The position numbers were made by a program, and so were the translations under genes. A DNA stretch of 64,000 bases from Psychrobacter sp. 28M-43. Lineage in GTDB: Bacteria > Pseudomonadota > Gammaproteobacteria > Pseudomonadales > Moraxellaceae. The stretch lies in assembly GCF_014770435.1 (NCBI RefSeq), contig NZ_CP061739.1:2294001-2358000 (forward strand). The letters are read 5' to 3'. Each line of letters opens with the position of its first letter. Position 1 is the stretch's first letter. This document shows, piece after piece, positions 43,999 through 54,828 of the stretch. Under the pieces are notes generated by a model that saw nothing but the letters and a program-made list of their open reading frames with translations, had not been told where the DNA came from and searched no databases.

Positions 43999-45159
43999 TT
44001 ATCGCTTGCTTGAGGCCAGATGTAAGCACATATCGAGCAGCCTATTGGCATAGCCCCATTCATTATCATACCATGCAAAAACCTTATATTGACCGCCTAC
44101 TTGCATAAGCTGTTGCCCATCAATGATAAGCGACTCAGTCTGATGGATAAAGTCACTAGATACCAGTGGCTCATCGGTATAAGCCATGATGTCATGCAAA
44201 TGCGCCTGACTGGCAGATTTAAGTACCTCTCGCACTGTCTCGACATCGACATCTGGCGTATCAAATACGAAAGTGACATCAATCGCAGCCACGTCGATAG
44301 TTGGCACTCGTATCGAATGTCCGTTTATTTTGCCGACCATGGCTGGTAGCACCCGCTCTGTCGCAGCGATACTACTGGATGTCGTTGGGATAATATTATA
44401 GCCAGAAGCGCGCGCCCGTCTTGGATCTCGATGTGCTTGATCTAGTACTGTCTGATCGGCAGTAACTGCATGAATCTCTGTCATCATGGCGGACTGCACA
44501 CCAAACGCCTTATCTAGCGTATCAATCAACGGTACCAATGCCTGCGTGGTGCAAGAAACACTAGAAATAATCGGTAGCTCAAGCGTGAGCGCATCGGTAT
44601 TCACGCCCATCACGATACAAGCATCCACATCGTCAAATGGCGCGGCACCGATAATTACTTGTTGCGCGCCAGCATCGATATGTAGCGTCGCTTGTTCATA
44701 CGAGCGAAAATGCCCAGTACATTCTAAAACCACATCGACACCTAGCGCCTGCCAAGGTAAATTTTGAGGATCAGGCTCTGATAGCATATTGATGCAGTAA
44801 GTCAGATTGTTTTTGGTCAGACAGAGTTCAGTCTTGCTCGTATCACCTGACTCACTCTCTACAATCTCAGCATTTACCCCTAAACGACTGAGGCGGCCAT
44901 GGGTGCTATCAAACTTGAGTAAATGCAACAAGATATCCGCTGGTGCTAAGTCATTAATTGCCACCACATGAATCGCACGGCCTAACACTTCAAAGCGCTC
45001 TAGCAAAGCACGAAGTACATTGCGCCCTATACGCCCAAAACCATTGATAGCGACTCTCAGTGGCTGTGTGTGCTCACCAGTAGTACGGAATGTCGCCGCT
45101 ATCGGGTCAGAGGTCAATTGATAAGTAGCGCTCGAAAAATCAGGCATAACATCGGACAT
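43999..45159 (-). CDS. GAPDH/erythrose-4-phosphate dehydrogenase family enzyme
   Basis: NAD-dependent dehydrogenase of 386 residues, some 50 longer than usual GAPDH, with about 33 extra residues before the Rossmann start PLRVAINGFGRIGRNVLRAL. The catalytic cysteine is Cys203 in ISSVSCTTQALVPLI, and His230 in MTEIHAVTADQ is the base. The block after Cys reads CTTQ, while nearly all family members have CTTN. The ARASGYNIIPT region is closer to Epd than to glycolytic GapA. It stands alone and has no strong ribosome site. Function as gap or epd is open. Confidence 0.75.
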   Translation of the reverse strand: MSDVMPDFSSATYQLTSDPIAATFRTTGEHTQPLRVAINGFGRIGRNVLRALLERFEVLGRAIHVVAINDLAPADILLHLLKFDSTHGRLSRLGVNAEIVESESGDTSKTELCLTKNNLTYCINMLSEPDPQNLPWQALGVDVVLECTGHFRSYEQATLHIDAGAQQVIIGAAPFDDVDACIVMGVNTDALTLELPIISSVSCTTQALVPLIDTLDKAFGVQSAMMTEIHAVTADQTVLDQAHRDPRRARASGYNIIPTTSSSIAATERVLPAMVGKINGHSIRVPTIDVAAIDVTFVFDTPDVDVETVREVLKSASQAHLHDIMAYTDEPLVSSDFIHQTESLIIDGQQLMQVGGQYKVFAWYDNEWGYANRLLDMCLHLASSKR

Positions 45160-45291
45160 AAAGGGTATCGCTATAAATGGGTGTAAAAACTGAGCGTTAT
45201 CACGTTAGGTGCGCTAATGATTGCTAAATACTAAGAAATAGCAAAAATAAAGCCTATAAAAATAAAGGTAACAAAGTTATAGGCAGCAAAA

Positions 45292-47229
45292 CTATGGAGT
45301 GATAAAAATCAATGCGAGGCGAATGGTATTGTAGTCAATACTTTGCTTGAGATGATCATATATCGGACGCAGCTTGATGCTACCGTCATCATTGAAGTCA
45401 TTTGGATTATTGGCGACTTTAATGGCGACATAGGCATTGCCAACGGCTGTCATCACCTCATCATCTGGACGCAGATGATCGCAGGCAAGACTCGGATCTT
45501 GTGATTTTAGGTCAGCAATATGACGCATGATGGTCGACTGTGACAACTGACGGGCTTGTGATATCTCTGCAATGGTCAAACTCTCTTCTAACAACACTCT
45601 GGTCGCAAGTAGAGTACTGTCTGATTTATCAGAGACCTGATTGCCTAACTTCTGTTTTTTATCAATTTTCGCTTGCTGTTGTTCGCGGCGCTTCTTTTGT
45701 AGCGTGGCGTAAGCATCGATTACCGACTTGCTCAATGTCCCACCTGACTTCAGCACGAATTTTTCATGTGCCTGCTGCATGCTTTCTTCATCTAGCATCG
45801 CATAATTGGCATCCGCTTCTTCAGACAGTACTAGAAACCGCTTGTCTGCGCCGCGAGCCAATGGATCGAGTTGCAAGCTCATATCGTTCATACCCAGTAG
45901 CTGTAGGCCAGATAGCGACTTGAGGCGTGACAATGCCACATAGCCTTGTCCTAACTCAAAAGTACGCGACAAATCAATTTCAGCCGCATCGAGGGTCATG
46001 CCCTGCGATTTATGAATGGTAATCGCCCATGCCAGACAGAGCGGCACTTGTAAGTAACTTGCCAGCACGTCACCCGTTTCATCTTCGATAATCCACTCTT
46101 CAGGCTCAGCGATGACTTCTCGTCCTGAATTAAGCCGCACGACAGGCATTTTTTGGGTCGTTGGTTTCTTTGTCTTTGGTTTTTCTTTATCTTTTTTAGC
46201 AGCAGACTTCTTACCTTTGGTCGTTTTTTCGCCAGTAGCATCCTCATCAACGTCATCGCTGCTATCGTCTTCGATTAACGCGTCACTACTGTCTTTATCG
46301 TCTATTTTGACAGCGGCAAACCCTATCAACTCGCCCATCGTCCCGTTAGAGACACCAAGCTCGGCATTGTTTTTAATAAACATTACCTTGGCGCCGACTT
46401 TAAGAATCAGCTCGTCTTGGGTACGCACGGTCTTTTTTAGCGTCTCAACCAGCTTGCTATCGCCTGTCGCCGTCGCCTCAAAACGCATCATCTCTCCATC
46501 TAGAGACGCCAACTCTTTGTCATTGATTTTATTAACATTGAGGTTATGGGTATAGAGACGCGTACGTTTGATATCGACACTTTGGTCATACGTCGCTTCT
46601 AAAGCGGCAATCGCTTCAAAGGTTACTTCCTGACGACGAATTTGGTTAAGAATATCGTCTAAATCGAGACCACCATTGGCTGCATCGCTGACTTGACGAT
46701 GCTGCTCAGACAAGTAGCAAATATGGAATTTGGCATCGAGCCACGCCTCAGACATAAAGGCGAACTTTTCACGATTCGTCTCGCCTTTACTACCAATCGG
46801 TGGTAACTGAAAAAAGTCTCCTGCAACTACCACCTGAATACCACCAAACGCTTTGTCATTTTTGCGAATATGCTTGAGCACTTGGCTGACCAAGTTAAGC
46901 TGCTTGGCGTGTAACATTGATATCTCGTCAATGACCAATACCGCAGTATCTTTCAATCTGTCTGCTAAAAACTGCTTGCGTGATAAGGTGGACAAATCTC
47001 GATCAGTCAGCTCATCTTTGATACCGATGCCTGACCAGCTATGAATCGTCGTGCCGTTCATGTGCGTTGCGGCAATACCCGTACTGGCTGTCACCGCAAC
47101 AGGGACGCGGCGGGCGCGTAGATAGTCGATGTATTGATTGAGAGTATAAGTCTTACCTGAACCTGCTGAGCCGGTCAAAAAGACGTTTTGACCTGTTTTT
47201 AGGATATCAAGAGCAGAAGATTGACGCAT
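45292..47229 (-). CDS. Pif1/RecD-like helicase with C-terminal HTH domain
   Basis: SF1B helicase of 645 residues. Motif I is VFLTGSAGSGKTYTLNQYID; motif II is VLVIDEISML; motif III is VVVAGDFFQLPPIG; the late motif is AITIHKSQGMTLD, followed by VALSRLKSL. A charged insertion of about 50 residues (acidic, then Lys-rich) lies near residue 325-375. The C-terminus (LTIAEISQARQLSQSTIMRH) looks like the HTH_40 domain of RecQ-like helicases. Likely a 5'-3' DNA helicase in genome maintenance. GGAT precedes the ATG. Confidence 0.87.
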   Translation of the reverse strand: MRQSSALDILKTGQNVFLTGSAGSGKTYTLNQYIDYLRARRVPVAVTASTGIAATHMNGTTIHSWSGIGIKDELTDRDLSTLSRKQFLADRLKDTAVLVIDEISMLHAKQLNLVSQVLKHIRKNDKAFGGIQVVVAGDFFQLPPIGSKGETNREKFAFMSEAWLDAKFHICYLSEQHRQVSDAANGGLDLDDILNQIRRQEVTFEAIAALEATYDQSVDIKRTRLYTHNLNVNKINDKELASLDGEMMRFEATATGDSKLVETLKKTVRTQDELILKVGAKVMFIKNNAELGVSNGTMGELIGFAAVKIDDKDSSDALIEDDSSDDVDEDATGEKTTKGKKSAAKKDKEKPKTKKPTTQKMPVVRLNSGREVIAEPEEWIIEDETGDVLASYLQVPLCLAWAITIHKSQGMTLDAAEIDLSRTFELGQGYVALSRLKSLSGLQLLGMNDMSLQLDPLARGADKRFLVLSEEADANYAMLDEESMQQAHEKFVLKSGGTLSKSVIDAYATLQKKRREQQQAKIDKKQKLGNQVSDKSDSTLLATRVLLEESLTIAEISQARQLSQSTIMRHIADLKSQDPSLACDHLRPDDEVMTAVGNAYVAIKVANNPNDFNDDGSIKLRPIYDHLKQSIDYNTIRLALIFITP

Positions 47230-47555
47230 AGATCCAAACCAACCAATATTATGAAGAAGAAATAGTACAAAAAGAAAGCTACCATGATTAACTTAATAAC
47301 CATAGCAAGCCAAAGTAGATGCTCACAATTATAACAGCTGCATACCGTTTGCGAACCATTTTAACCGACTCATATCACATAACTTAAAGTTATACGATAC
47401 AAAATATATCATTATAAAAAGTCATTATCGTTCTGCTAAAAAGCTCAGTACGATAGGATGATAACTTGGTTAGGAAGACCAAGAATATATTTTTAAATGG
47501 TCATACGTAAGTAACCATATTTTAAATAACCATAATACACAACAAGGAGTGGTTA
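47230..47555. other. Spacer upstream of aldB
   Basis: AT-rich divergent promoter region between the Pif1-like gene and aldB. A CTTGGT/ACCAAG hairpin lies at about 47466-47485. No clear sigma-70 or sigma-54 promoter stands out, and no gene is seen. Confidence 0.4.
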
Positions 47556-49082
47556 ATGTTATACGCTTATCCCAATACTGAAAACAGTCCCGTCCAATTC
47601 CGCGAAAAATACGATAACTTTATTAATGGTGAGTGGACCCCTCCTGTCGATGGCGAGTACTTTGACAACCCAAGTCCTATCGATGGTAAAACCATTTGCC
47701 AAGTCGCCCGTTCAAAAGAAGCAGATATCGAAAAAGCCCTAGATGCCGCGCATGCTGCCAAAGACGCTTGGGGCAAAACCAGCGTCGCTGAACGTGCCAA
47801 TTTATTATTAAAAATCGCAGATAGCATGGAAGCCAATCTAGAAGCGATCGCTATTGCTGAATGCTACGAAAATGGCAAGCCTGTACGCGAAACCTTAATG
47901 GCAGATATTCCGCTAGCCATCGATCAATTCCGTTATTTCGCCAGTGCCATCCGCGCACAAGAAGGTGGTATCAGTCAAATTGATGAAGACACCGTTGCTT
48001 ATCATTTTCATGAGCCGCTTGGCGTTGTCGGGCAGATTATCCCATGGAACTTCCCTATTCTAATGGCAGTATGGAAAATCGCCCCTGCTCTAGCCGCTGG
48101 TAACTGTATCGTCATGAAGCCTGCTGAGCAAACGCCTGCCTCTATACTCTATATGTTAGAAGCGATCGGTATTGCTGACATCTTACCTAAAGGCGTGTTA
48201 AACATCGTTAATGGCTTTGGTGTCGAAGCTGGTAAACCACTTGCCTCTAACCCTCGTATCAATAAAGTTGCCTTTACTGGTGAGACCACAACGGGTCGCC
48301 TCATCATGCAGTACGCCAGCGAAAACATCATTCCAGTCACACTAGAGCTTGGTGGTAAAAGTCCAAATATCTTCTTTGCTGATGTCATGGACGAAGACGA
48401 TGACTTCTTGGACAAAGCGGTCGAAGGCCTAGTCATGTTTGCCTTAAACCAAGGTGAGGTCTGTACTTGTCCATCACGTGCGCTCGTACACGAAAGCATC
48501 TATGACGAGTTTATCAAACGCTGTATCGCTCGTGTCGAAGCGATCAAAATGGGCAACCCACTAGATACTGAGACCATGATTGGCGCGCAAGCCAGCTCAG
48601 ACCAGTTAGAGAAAATTTTATCTTATCTTGATATCGGTAAAAAAGAAGGGGCGAAAGTCTTAGTCGGTGGCGATCAGGCTAAACACGATGGCGACCTAGC
48701 AGACGGCTACTATGTTAAGCCAACTATCTTTGAAGGCACCAACGATATGCGTGTGTTCCAAGAAGAAATCTTTGGACCTGTACTCGCTGTCACTACCTTT
48801 AAAGACGACGAAGAAGCCATGCAAATTGCCAATGACACGCTATATGGTCTGGGTGCTGGTGTTTGGACACGTAGCGTACATAAGGCTTATCGTTTCGGCC
48901 GTGGTATCCAAGCGGGTCGCGTCTGGACCAACTGCTACCATCTCTATCCATCACATGCTGCATTTGGTGGTTACAAGCAATCAGGTATCGGCCGCGAAAA
49001 CCATCTGATGATGCTCGATCATTATCAACAAACCAAAAACATGCTGGTCTCATACAGTCCTAAAAAAATGGGTTTCTTTTAA
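47556..49082 (+). CDS. aldB: NAD-dependent acetaldehyde dehydrogenase (AldB/ExaC type)
   Basis: 508 residues. [20 protein letters not shown] is the cofactor strand, [14 protein letters not shown] holds the general base, and the cysteine site is [18 protein letters not shown]. The C-terminal [18 protein letters not shown] is characteristic of the AldB/ExaC/AcoD group, which oxidises acetaldehyde and similar short aldehydes to acids. AAGGAG lies six bases before the ATG. A DUF779 gene follows, the usual partner of this enzyme class. Confidence 0.92.
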   Translation: MLYAYPNTENSPVQFREKYDNFINGEWTPPVDGEYFDNPSPIDGKTICQVARSKEADIEKALDAAHAAKDAWGKTSVAERANLLLKIADSMEANLEAIAIAECYENGKPVRETLMADIPLAIDQFRYFASAIRAQEGGISQIDEDTVAYHFHEPLGVVGQIIPWNFPILMAVWKIAPALAAGNCIVMKPAEQTPASILYMLEAIGIADILPKGVLNIVNGFGVEAGKPLASNPRINKVAFTGETTTGRLIMQYASENIIPVTLELGGKSPNIFFADVMDEDDDFLDKAVEGLVMFALNQGEVCTCPSRALVHESIYDEFIKRCIARVEAIKMGNPLDTETMIGAQASSDQLEKILSYLDIGKKEGAKVLVGGDQAKHDGDLADGYYVKPTIFEGTNDMRVFQEEIFGPVLAVTTFKDDEEAMQIANDTLYGLGAGVWTRSVHKAYRFGRGIQAGRVWTNCYHLYPSHAAFGGYKQSGIGRENHLMMLDHYQQTKNMLVSYSPKKMGFF

Positions 49083-49239
49083 TCTAACCTGTGAACGCAT
49101 GACAGTACTTAGAAAACAAATGCAATCTGTCGCAAGATAGGTTGCATTTTCACTTTAAGAAGTCGTAAAAAGCCATCTTTTGAATAATAGCTTTTCAGAA
49201 TAGTATGGTTTTTAGACACTGATAGCATAGGAGTTGATT

Positions 49240-49566
49240 ATGAAAATTACGGCAACAGAGTCCTGTAAAGAGCTAATTGAACTATTAAAATCCAAGCACG
49301 GTGAGCTAATGTTTCATCAATCAGGTGGCTGCTGCGATGGTAGCTCACCTATGTGCTATCCATTAGGAGAGTTCAAAGTTGGTGGTCAAGATGTGCTGGT
49401 TGGTGAGCTTGCTGGCTGTCCATTTTATATGGGCAAGGCACAATACAATTTATGGCAGCATACCGATCTCACCATTGATGTCGTCAATGGTCGCGGTGCG
49501 AGCTTTTCGTTAGAAATCCCTGAAGGCAAACGCTTTATCGTACGTTCAGAAATCTGTTCGATATAA
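49240..49566 (+). CDS. DUF779-family protein
   Basis: 108 residues from ATG 49240 (GGAG six bases upstream). MFHQSGGCCDGSSPMCYP is a cysteine-rich motif that could bind metal, and LAGCPFYMGKAQYNLWQHTD is the family core. DUF779 proteins are regularly next to ExaC/AldB aldehyde dehydrogenases, as here; the role is unknown, perhaps as an assembly or metal factor. Confidence 0.9.
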   Translation: MKITATESCKELIELLKSKHGELMFHQSGGCCDGSSPMCYPLGEFKVGGQDVLVGELAGCPFYMGKAQYNLWQHTDLTIDVVNGRGASFSLEIPEGKRFIVRSEICSI

Positions 49567-49756
49567 GCTTGTTCAGTGCAAAATTAAGTAGCATTAATTT
49601 TATATAACATACCGAATATAACAGTCTTAGCTTGTCCTATGATATTGGCGCAAACAGATACCGCAGAGTCATTTTTATTTTATTATTTCAGCAAAATAAT
49701 AGTTACTGTAAAGCGTACCCTATTTTAATTAGCATGGATGCTATAAGGAATATGAA

Positions 49757-51385
49757 ATGGAATTTGACACAACATTTGACTATGTCATCGTCGGTGGTGG
49801 ATCAGCAGGTTGCGTGCTCGCTAGCCGTCTCACTGAAAACCCAGATATCAGTGTTTGTTTATTAGAATACGGCGGTGATGGCAAAGATCTAGCAGTACGC
49901 GTACCTGCTGGACTGATTCTGATGGTTCCTGGTAAACCGCTTAAATTGAACAACTGGTGCTTTCACACTACCCCGCAAGAGCACCTTAATAACCGTAAAG
50001 GTTTTCAGCCGCGTGGACAATGTCTGGGCGGCTCATCAGCGATCAATGCTATGATCTATACGCGTGGTAGTAAGCTAGATTATGAGCGCTGGGTAGAGCA
50101 AGGCTGTACTGGCTGGGGATTTGACGATGTACTGCCTTACTTTATCAAAGCTGAAAACAACGTTCGTGGTAGCGATGACCTACATGGTGATAGCGGGCCG
50201 CTGCATGTTAGCGACCTACTCAGTCCACGAGACATCTCTAAGGCATTCGTAGAAGCTGCGATTGCCAATGGCCTAGATCATAACACCGACTTTAATAGCG
50301 AAAAGCAAGACGGTACAGGGTTGTATCAAGTCACTCATTTCCATGGTGAAAAACAAGGCCAACGCTGCTCTGCCGCGGCTGCCTATCTGCATCCTGTCCA
50401 AAACCGCTCCAACCTGACGGTTATCACTTATGCGCAGGCTAACCGCGTCATTATCGAAGACAATCAAGCGACAGGCGTCGTCTATGAAAAAGACGGGGTC
50501 GAACATACTGTCACGGCGCGTCATGAAGTCTTACTATCAGGTGGCGCGTTTGGTTCACCCAAAGTTCTGATGCTCTCAGGTATCGGCCCTGCAGAGCATT
50601 TGCGGTCTCATGGTATTGATGTGGTGGTAGATGCACCTGAGGTCGGTGGTAATTTGCAGGATCACTTAGACGTCGTCTTTGATTACGAGGTCAATACGAC
50701 TGATGTCATCGGTATTGGCATGGCATCGATTTCGACATTAACCAAAAGTATTCGGCAGTGGAGAAAAGACGGTACAGGGCTGCTGTCTACCAACTATGCA
50801 GAAGCGGGTGCGTTCTTTAGCGTCGGTGATGACCCAAAAGAGTGGCCAAATACTCAGCTGCACTTTGTCATCTCGCGCGTGATAGAGCACGGTCGCGATC
50901 TCAGACGCGGATTTGCTGTCTCTTGTCACAGTTGCTACTTACGGCCTGAAAGTCGAGGTACTATCAGATTGGACTCAGCCGACCCTTCCGATGCTGTCTT
51001 AATCGATCCAAACTATCTGTCGCATCCAAAAGACGTAGAGTATATGGTAGCCGGTGCCGAGCGTACTCGAGCCATCATGCAAGAGTCTGCACTTGCTAAG
51101 TACATCACTGAAGACTACCCTGCCCCTTACCTCGAAAAAGACGGCATGCTCGGTTATATCCGAAATAAATCTGACACCATTTACCATCCAGTAGGCACTT
51201 GCCGCATGGGCTCAGATGACAGCTCTGTGGTTGATTTGGAATTAAAGGTACGAGGTGTGAGTGGATTGCGAGTTATCGACGCTTCAGTGATGCCAACGCT
51301 TATTAGCGCCAATACCAATGCGCCAACTATCATGATTGCCGAAAAAATAGCCGATCTCATTAAGGCAAATCATAGCCCTGTTTAG
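49757..51385 (+). CDS. GMC-family alcohol/choline dehydrogenase
   Basis: 542 residues. [20 protein letters not shown] is the FAD site; [20 protein letters not shown] and [20 protein letters not shown] are the two GMC signatures; [13 protein letters not shown] holds the catalytic histidine. It is of the AlkJ-type alcohol dehydrogenase group as much as BetA. Its place after aldB and DUF779 suggests that it makes aldehydes for AldB to oxidise. AAGGAATATGAA lies before the ATG. Confidence 0.9.
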   Translation: MEFDTTFDYVIVGGGSAGCVLASRLTENPDISVCLLEYGGDGKDLAVRVPAGLILMVPGKPLKLNNWCFHTTPQEHLNNRKGFQPRGQCLGGSSAINAMIYTRGSKLDYERWVEQGCTGWGFDDVLPYFIKAENNVRGSDDLHGDSGPLHVSDLLSPRDISKAFVEAAIANGLDHNTDFNSEKQDGTGLYQVTHFHGEKQGQRCSAAAAYLHPVQNRSNLTVITYAQANRVIIEDNQATGVVYEKDGVEHTVTARHEVLLSGGAFGSPKVLMLSGIGPAEHLRSHGIDVVVDAPEVGGNLQDHLDVVFDYEVNTTDVIGIGMASISTLTKSIRQWRKDGTGLLSTNYAEAGAFFSVGDDPKEWPNTQLHFVISRVIEHGRDLRRGFAVSCHSCYLRPESRGTIRLDSADPSDAVLIDPNYLSHPKDVEYMVAGAERTRAIMQESALAKYITEDYPAPYLEKDGMLGYIRNKSDTIYHPVGTCRMGSDDSSVVDLELKVRGVSGLRVIDASVMPTLISANTNAPTIMIAEKIADLIKANHSPV

Positions 51386-51844
51386 TGCTGCGTTGGACAA
51401 ACGGATTATAGCTGAGTACCCCAAAGAGACATGACTTTATTATTTCTAATTGTTTACACTTAGTAAAATTGTAACTAATTAGTAATCTAAAAATATGCCT
51501 CTTTGCTATTTATAATGAATAAACAAAAAACAATATAATCTAGTACTTAATGTCTTATTGATGCTAAACACGGTAAAACCGTGCATTTTTTATCAAAATT
51601 AGTCTATTTATCGCTTGCATTACCACAGATTAAGAGAGTATATTCGAACGACTTGTTTATATTTTTAGTTTCCATCTACATAATTTAAAGTTATGACAAG
51701 CTTTAATATGTTTTATTTTGTATATAAGAAACATTATATAAATAGATACTTTAGAGGTCATTAAACGCTTTCTCATTGTATTCATGCTCGAGTGCGAACA
51801 TGTGGATACATGAGTACCTACCTACCATTACATAGGATGTAATA
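51386..51844. other. Long AT-rich leader of the dpp operon
   Basis: 459 bases without a gene. A short hairpin, CACGGT-AAA-ACCGTG then a T-run, lies at 51569-51589 and may end the upstream transcript. I cannot point to a convincing promoter. Confidence 0.5.
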
Positions 51845-53485
51845 ATGCAAAAATCACTCTTCAAACTTACGATGTTGGCGACGTTTGTCTTAGGTATCAC
51901 CGCCTGTAGTGGAGACAACAAAACTACGGATGACTCTGCTGCTAGCTCAGATGCCAAAGCCGCCAAAACATTGCTCTATTGCTCAGAAGGTAGCCCTGCT
52001 GGATTCGATCCAGCGCAATATACTTCAGGTACGGATTTTGATGCGAGTGCCTTCCCTATCTATAATGGCTTGGTAGAATTCAAAAGAGCGGAGACTGAGA
52101 TTCAACCAGGACTTGCTGAAAGCTGGGATATTAGCGAAGACGGCAAGACTTATACCTTTAATCTACGCAAAGGGGTTAAGTTCGGTACAACCGACTACTT
52201 TACTCCGACACGCGATTTCAACGCGGATGACATTGTCTTTACGCTAGAACGTATCACTGACCCCGACTTTGAGTTTAACAAAGCTTATCCTGCTGAATTC
52301 CCATATTCAGTCGGCATGGGACTACCTGATATTATCTCTAGTATCGAAAAGGTTGACGACTATACGGTAAAGATTACCCTTAGCGAAACCAATGCGCCGT
52401 TCCTACAGAACCTAGCGATGCCTTTTGCTTATATTGGTTCTGCTGAGTACGCAGATCAATTGCTAGCCTCTGGCAATGCTGCTGATATCAATACTAAGCC
52501 CGTCGGTACTGGACCTTTCGTCTTTACTTCTTATCAAAAAGACGCGCAAATTCGTTATACCAAAAACCCAGACTATTGGAATAAAGACGACATCTATATC
52601 GACAACCTAGTGTTTGTTATCACTAAAGACTCGGCAGTTCGTGCACAGAAAGTGCAAGCTGGCGAATGTCACGTGTCCGCTTATCCAAAACCTGCCGAAA
52701 TCGAATCTGTCAAAAAGTCAGGTAAAGCCACCGTTCTCGATCAGCCTGGCTTCAACGTCGGCTATGTCGGTTATAACGTAGAAAAACCTCAACTGAGCGA
52801 TCTTAAAGTGCGTCAAGCATTAGATATGGCGATCAACAAAGACGCTATTATTAACGCGGTTTATCAGAGCGAAGGCCTCAAAGCGACCAACCCAATGCCG
52901 CCAACGCAGTGGGGCTATGACGAGTCACTTAAAGACGCGCCTTACGATGTTGAGAAAGCAAAATCACTAATCAAAGAAGCTGGCGCGGATAACCTTTCTA
53001 TCAATCTATGGTATATGCCAGTTCAGCGTCCATACAACCCAAATGCCAAGCTAATGGCTGAGATGCTGCAAGCAGATTGGGCGAAGATTGGCGTCGATAC
53101 CAAGCTTGTGACTTATGAGTGGGGCGAGTACTTAAAACGCGCTGCTAAAGGTGAGCCTGATGTCATTCTAGCAGGTTGGACTGGCGATAATGGTGATCCA
53201 GACAACTGGCTTGGATCGTTATTGTCTTGTGACGCGGTCGGTGGTAACAATTACTCGCGCTGGTGTAATAAAGACTTCGATAATTTGGTGACCAATGCCC
53301 GTCAGATTAACAATCAAGATGAGCGTGTCAGTGAATATGAGCAAGCTCAGCAGATATTCAAAGAACAGCTTCCTTGGACAACAATGGCACACTCGGTAGT
53401 GACCGTATTCACCGCACCAAACGTGGTCGATTATAAAATCAGTCCACTTGGCTCAATACGCTTCGATGGTGTAAAAGTTGAATAA
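51845..53485 (+). CDS. dppA: Peptide ABC transporter substrate-binding lipoprotein (DppA-like)
   Basis: 546 residues. A lipoprotein signal ends in GITAC (Cys21), so the binding protein is anchored. SBP family 5 features are YCSEGSPAGFDPAQYTSGTD, NGLVEFKRAETEIQPGLAES and WDISEDGKTYTFNLRKGVKF, and later RQALDMAINKDAIINAVYQ. The DppA cluster (dipeptides, possibly heme) is closest by overall look. AGGATGTAATA precedes the ATG. It is followed by a large hairpin and the permease genes. Confidence 0.9.
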   Translation: MQKSLFKLTMLATFVLGITACSGDNKTTDDSAASSDAKAAKTLLYCSEGSPAGFDPAQYTSGTDFDASAFPIYNGLVEFKRAETEIQPGLAESWDISEDGKTYTFNLRKGVKFGTTDYFTPTRDFNADDIVFTLERITDPDFEFNKAYPAEFPYSVGMGLPDIISSIEKVDDYTVKITLSETNAPFLQNLAMPFAYIGSAEYADQLLASGNAADINTKPVGTGPFVFTSYQKDAQIRYTKNPDYWNKDDIYIDNLVFVITKDSAVRAQKVQAGECHVSAYPKPAEIESVKKSGKATVLDQPGFNVGYVGYNVEKPQLSDLKVRQALDMAINKDAIINAVYQSEGLKATNPMPPTQWGYDESLKDAPYDVEKAKSLIKEAGADNLSINLWYMPVQRPYNPNAKLMAEMLQADWAKIGVDTKLVTYEWGEYLKRAAKGEPDVILAGWTGDNGDPDNWLGSLLSCDAVGGNNYSRWCNKDFDNLVTNARQINNQDERVSEYEQAQQIFKEQLPWTTMAHSVVTVFTAPNVVDYKISPLGSIRFDGVKVE

Positions 53486-53525
53486 CCTTGACTGATTAAT
53501 TCCGTTACGACATAAGCAATTTATT

Positions 53526-53582
53526 CATTCATATAAGTGCGGCTGGGTCAGATACTCTGCTCCAGCCGCACTTATATGAATG
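53526..53582 (+). terminator. 21-bp hairpin between dppA and dppB
   Basis: CATTCATATAAGTGCGGCTGG (53526-53546) and its exact complement (53562-53582) enclose a 15-base loop. No T-run follows. Such hairpins after binding-protein genes protect the upstream mRNA and reduce permease expression. Confidence 0.85.
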
Positions 53583-53671
53583 ATATGGACAATATGAACT
53601 AAGCGCTTTGTCACGGATCTCTTGATCATCGCTAATACTCTAATCATTGAACCACAACTATTGAGCAGCCC

Positions 53672-54688
53672 ATGCTACTTTATATTCTGCGTCGTATTGC
53701 CATTTTAATACCCGTCTATCTTGGCCTAACGCTATCGACTTTTACTCTGATTCGTCTCGTACCTGGAGATGCGGTCGAGATTATGATGGGCGAGCGTATG
53801 GTCGATCCCGAGCTACATGCTCGTGCGTTAGAAAGGCTAGGATTAGACAAACCGCTCGTTGCCCAGTATTGGGATTATTTGACTGGCATCCTAACGGGTG
53901 ATTTCGGTCAGTCCTTTCGTACTCGTACGCCCGTACTACAAGACTTCTTTGCCCACTTTGTTCCTACTTTAGAATTGGCGTTATGCGCTATTGTCATCGC
54001 TAGTGTCATTGGTGTTAGCTTAGGCATCTTTGCTGCCCTGCGCCGTGGTACATGGATCGATTACACCCTAATGTCAGGCGCGTTGGCAGGTTACTCTATG
54101 CCCATCTATTTATTGGGCCCCATCCTGACTGGTATCTTCGCTCATTATTTAGGTCTACTGCCCGTCGCTGGGGTGATATCTGTTGCACAATTTTTAGATG
54201 TGCAGCCACTGTATGGGTCATGGTTACTTGGCTCACTAAGCTCAGGAGAACCTGGCGCGTTTTGGAACGTGGTCAAACACTTTATCCTACCTTCTATTGC
54301 CTTATCGACCATTCCGTTAGCGATGATTGCGCGGATGACACGCTCTGCGATGCTAGAGGTGTTAGATGAGGATTATGTGCGTACAGCACGGGCCAAAGGA
54401 TTATCTCCACGCCGAGTGATACTGGTCCACGTAATGCGTAATGCCTTGATTACTGTAGTTACAGTCGTTGGCTTACAGATGGCGACATTGCTCGCAGGCG
54501 CCATTATTACCGAGACTATCTTTAGTTGGCCAGGCGTTGGTAATTGGCTACTCGATGGGTTTTTCACTCGTGATTATCCTATTGTACAAAATGGTATTTT
54601 ATTGGTCGCCACCGCTCTGATTTTGGTTAGTTTATTTATTGATATTTTGTATGGTCTGATTAATCCACGTATTCGCCATACTTCTTAA
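53672..54688 (+). CDS. dppB: Peptide ABC transporter permease DppB
   Basis: 338 residues with six membrane helices. The N-terminus ILRRIAILIPVYLGLTLSTF is typical of DppB/OppB. The EAA loop is DEDYVRTARAKGLSPRRVIL, which contacts the ATPases. FSWPGVGNWLLDGFFTRDYP near the end is a further family block. It lies 186 bases from dppA across the hairpin. Confidence 0.93.
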   Translation: MLLYILRRIAILIPVYLGLTLSTFTLIRLVPGDAVEIMMGERMVDPELHARALERLGLDKPLVAQYWDYLTGILTGDFGQSFRTRTPVLQDFFAHFVPTLELALCAIVIASVIGVSLGIFAALRRGTWIDYTLMSGALAGYSMPIYLLGPILTGIFAHYLGLLPVAGVISVAQFLDVQPLYGSWLLGSLSSGEPGAFWNVVKHFILPSIALSTIPLAMIARMTRSAMLEVLDEDYVRTARAKGLSPRRVILVHVMRNALITVVTVVGLQMATLLAGAIITETIFSWPGVGNWLLDGFFTRDYPIVQNGILLVATALILVSLFIDILYGLINPRIRHTS

Positions 54689-54828
54689 TCTAACATTGAT
54701 AAATACTCACATTATAAATAGTGATGATTAGCACTTGCATGGTTATAAAGCTTTTTGGCAAATTTCTAATAATTGTTAGGAAGGAAGCCCAAACGAATCC
54801 AATGCGCTAGCCACTATAGGAAATGCTC

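Noticed and set aside
46112..46555. Plus-strand frame of 147 codons in the helicase gene
   Set aside because: Ser/Leu-rich translation of the reverse strand of the charged insertion; not a gene.
53526..53582. Terminal repeats of a mobile element
   Set aside because: The loop is only 15 bases, and the position after a binding-protein gene fits an mRNA hairpin better.
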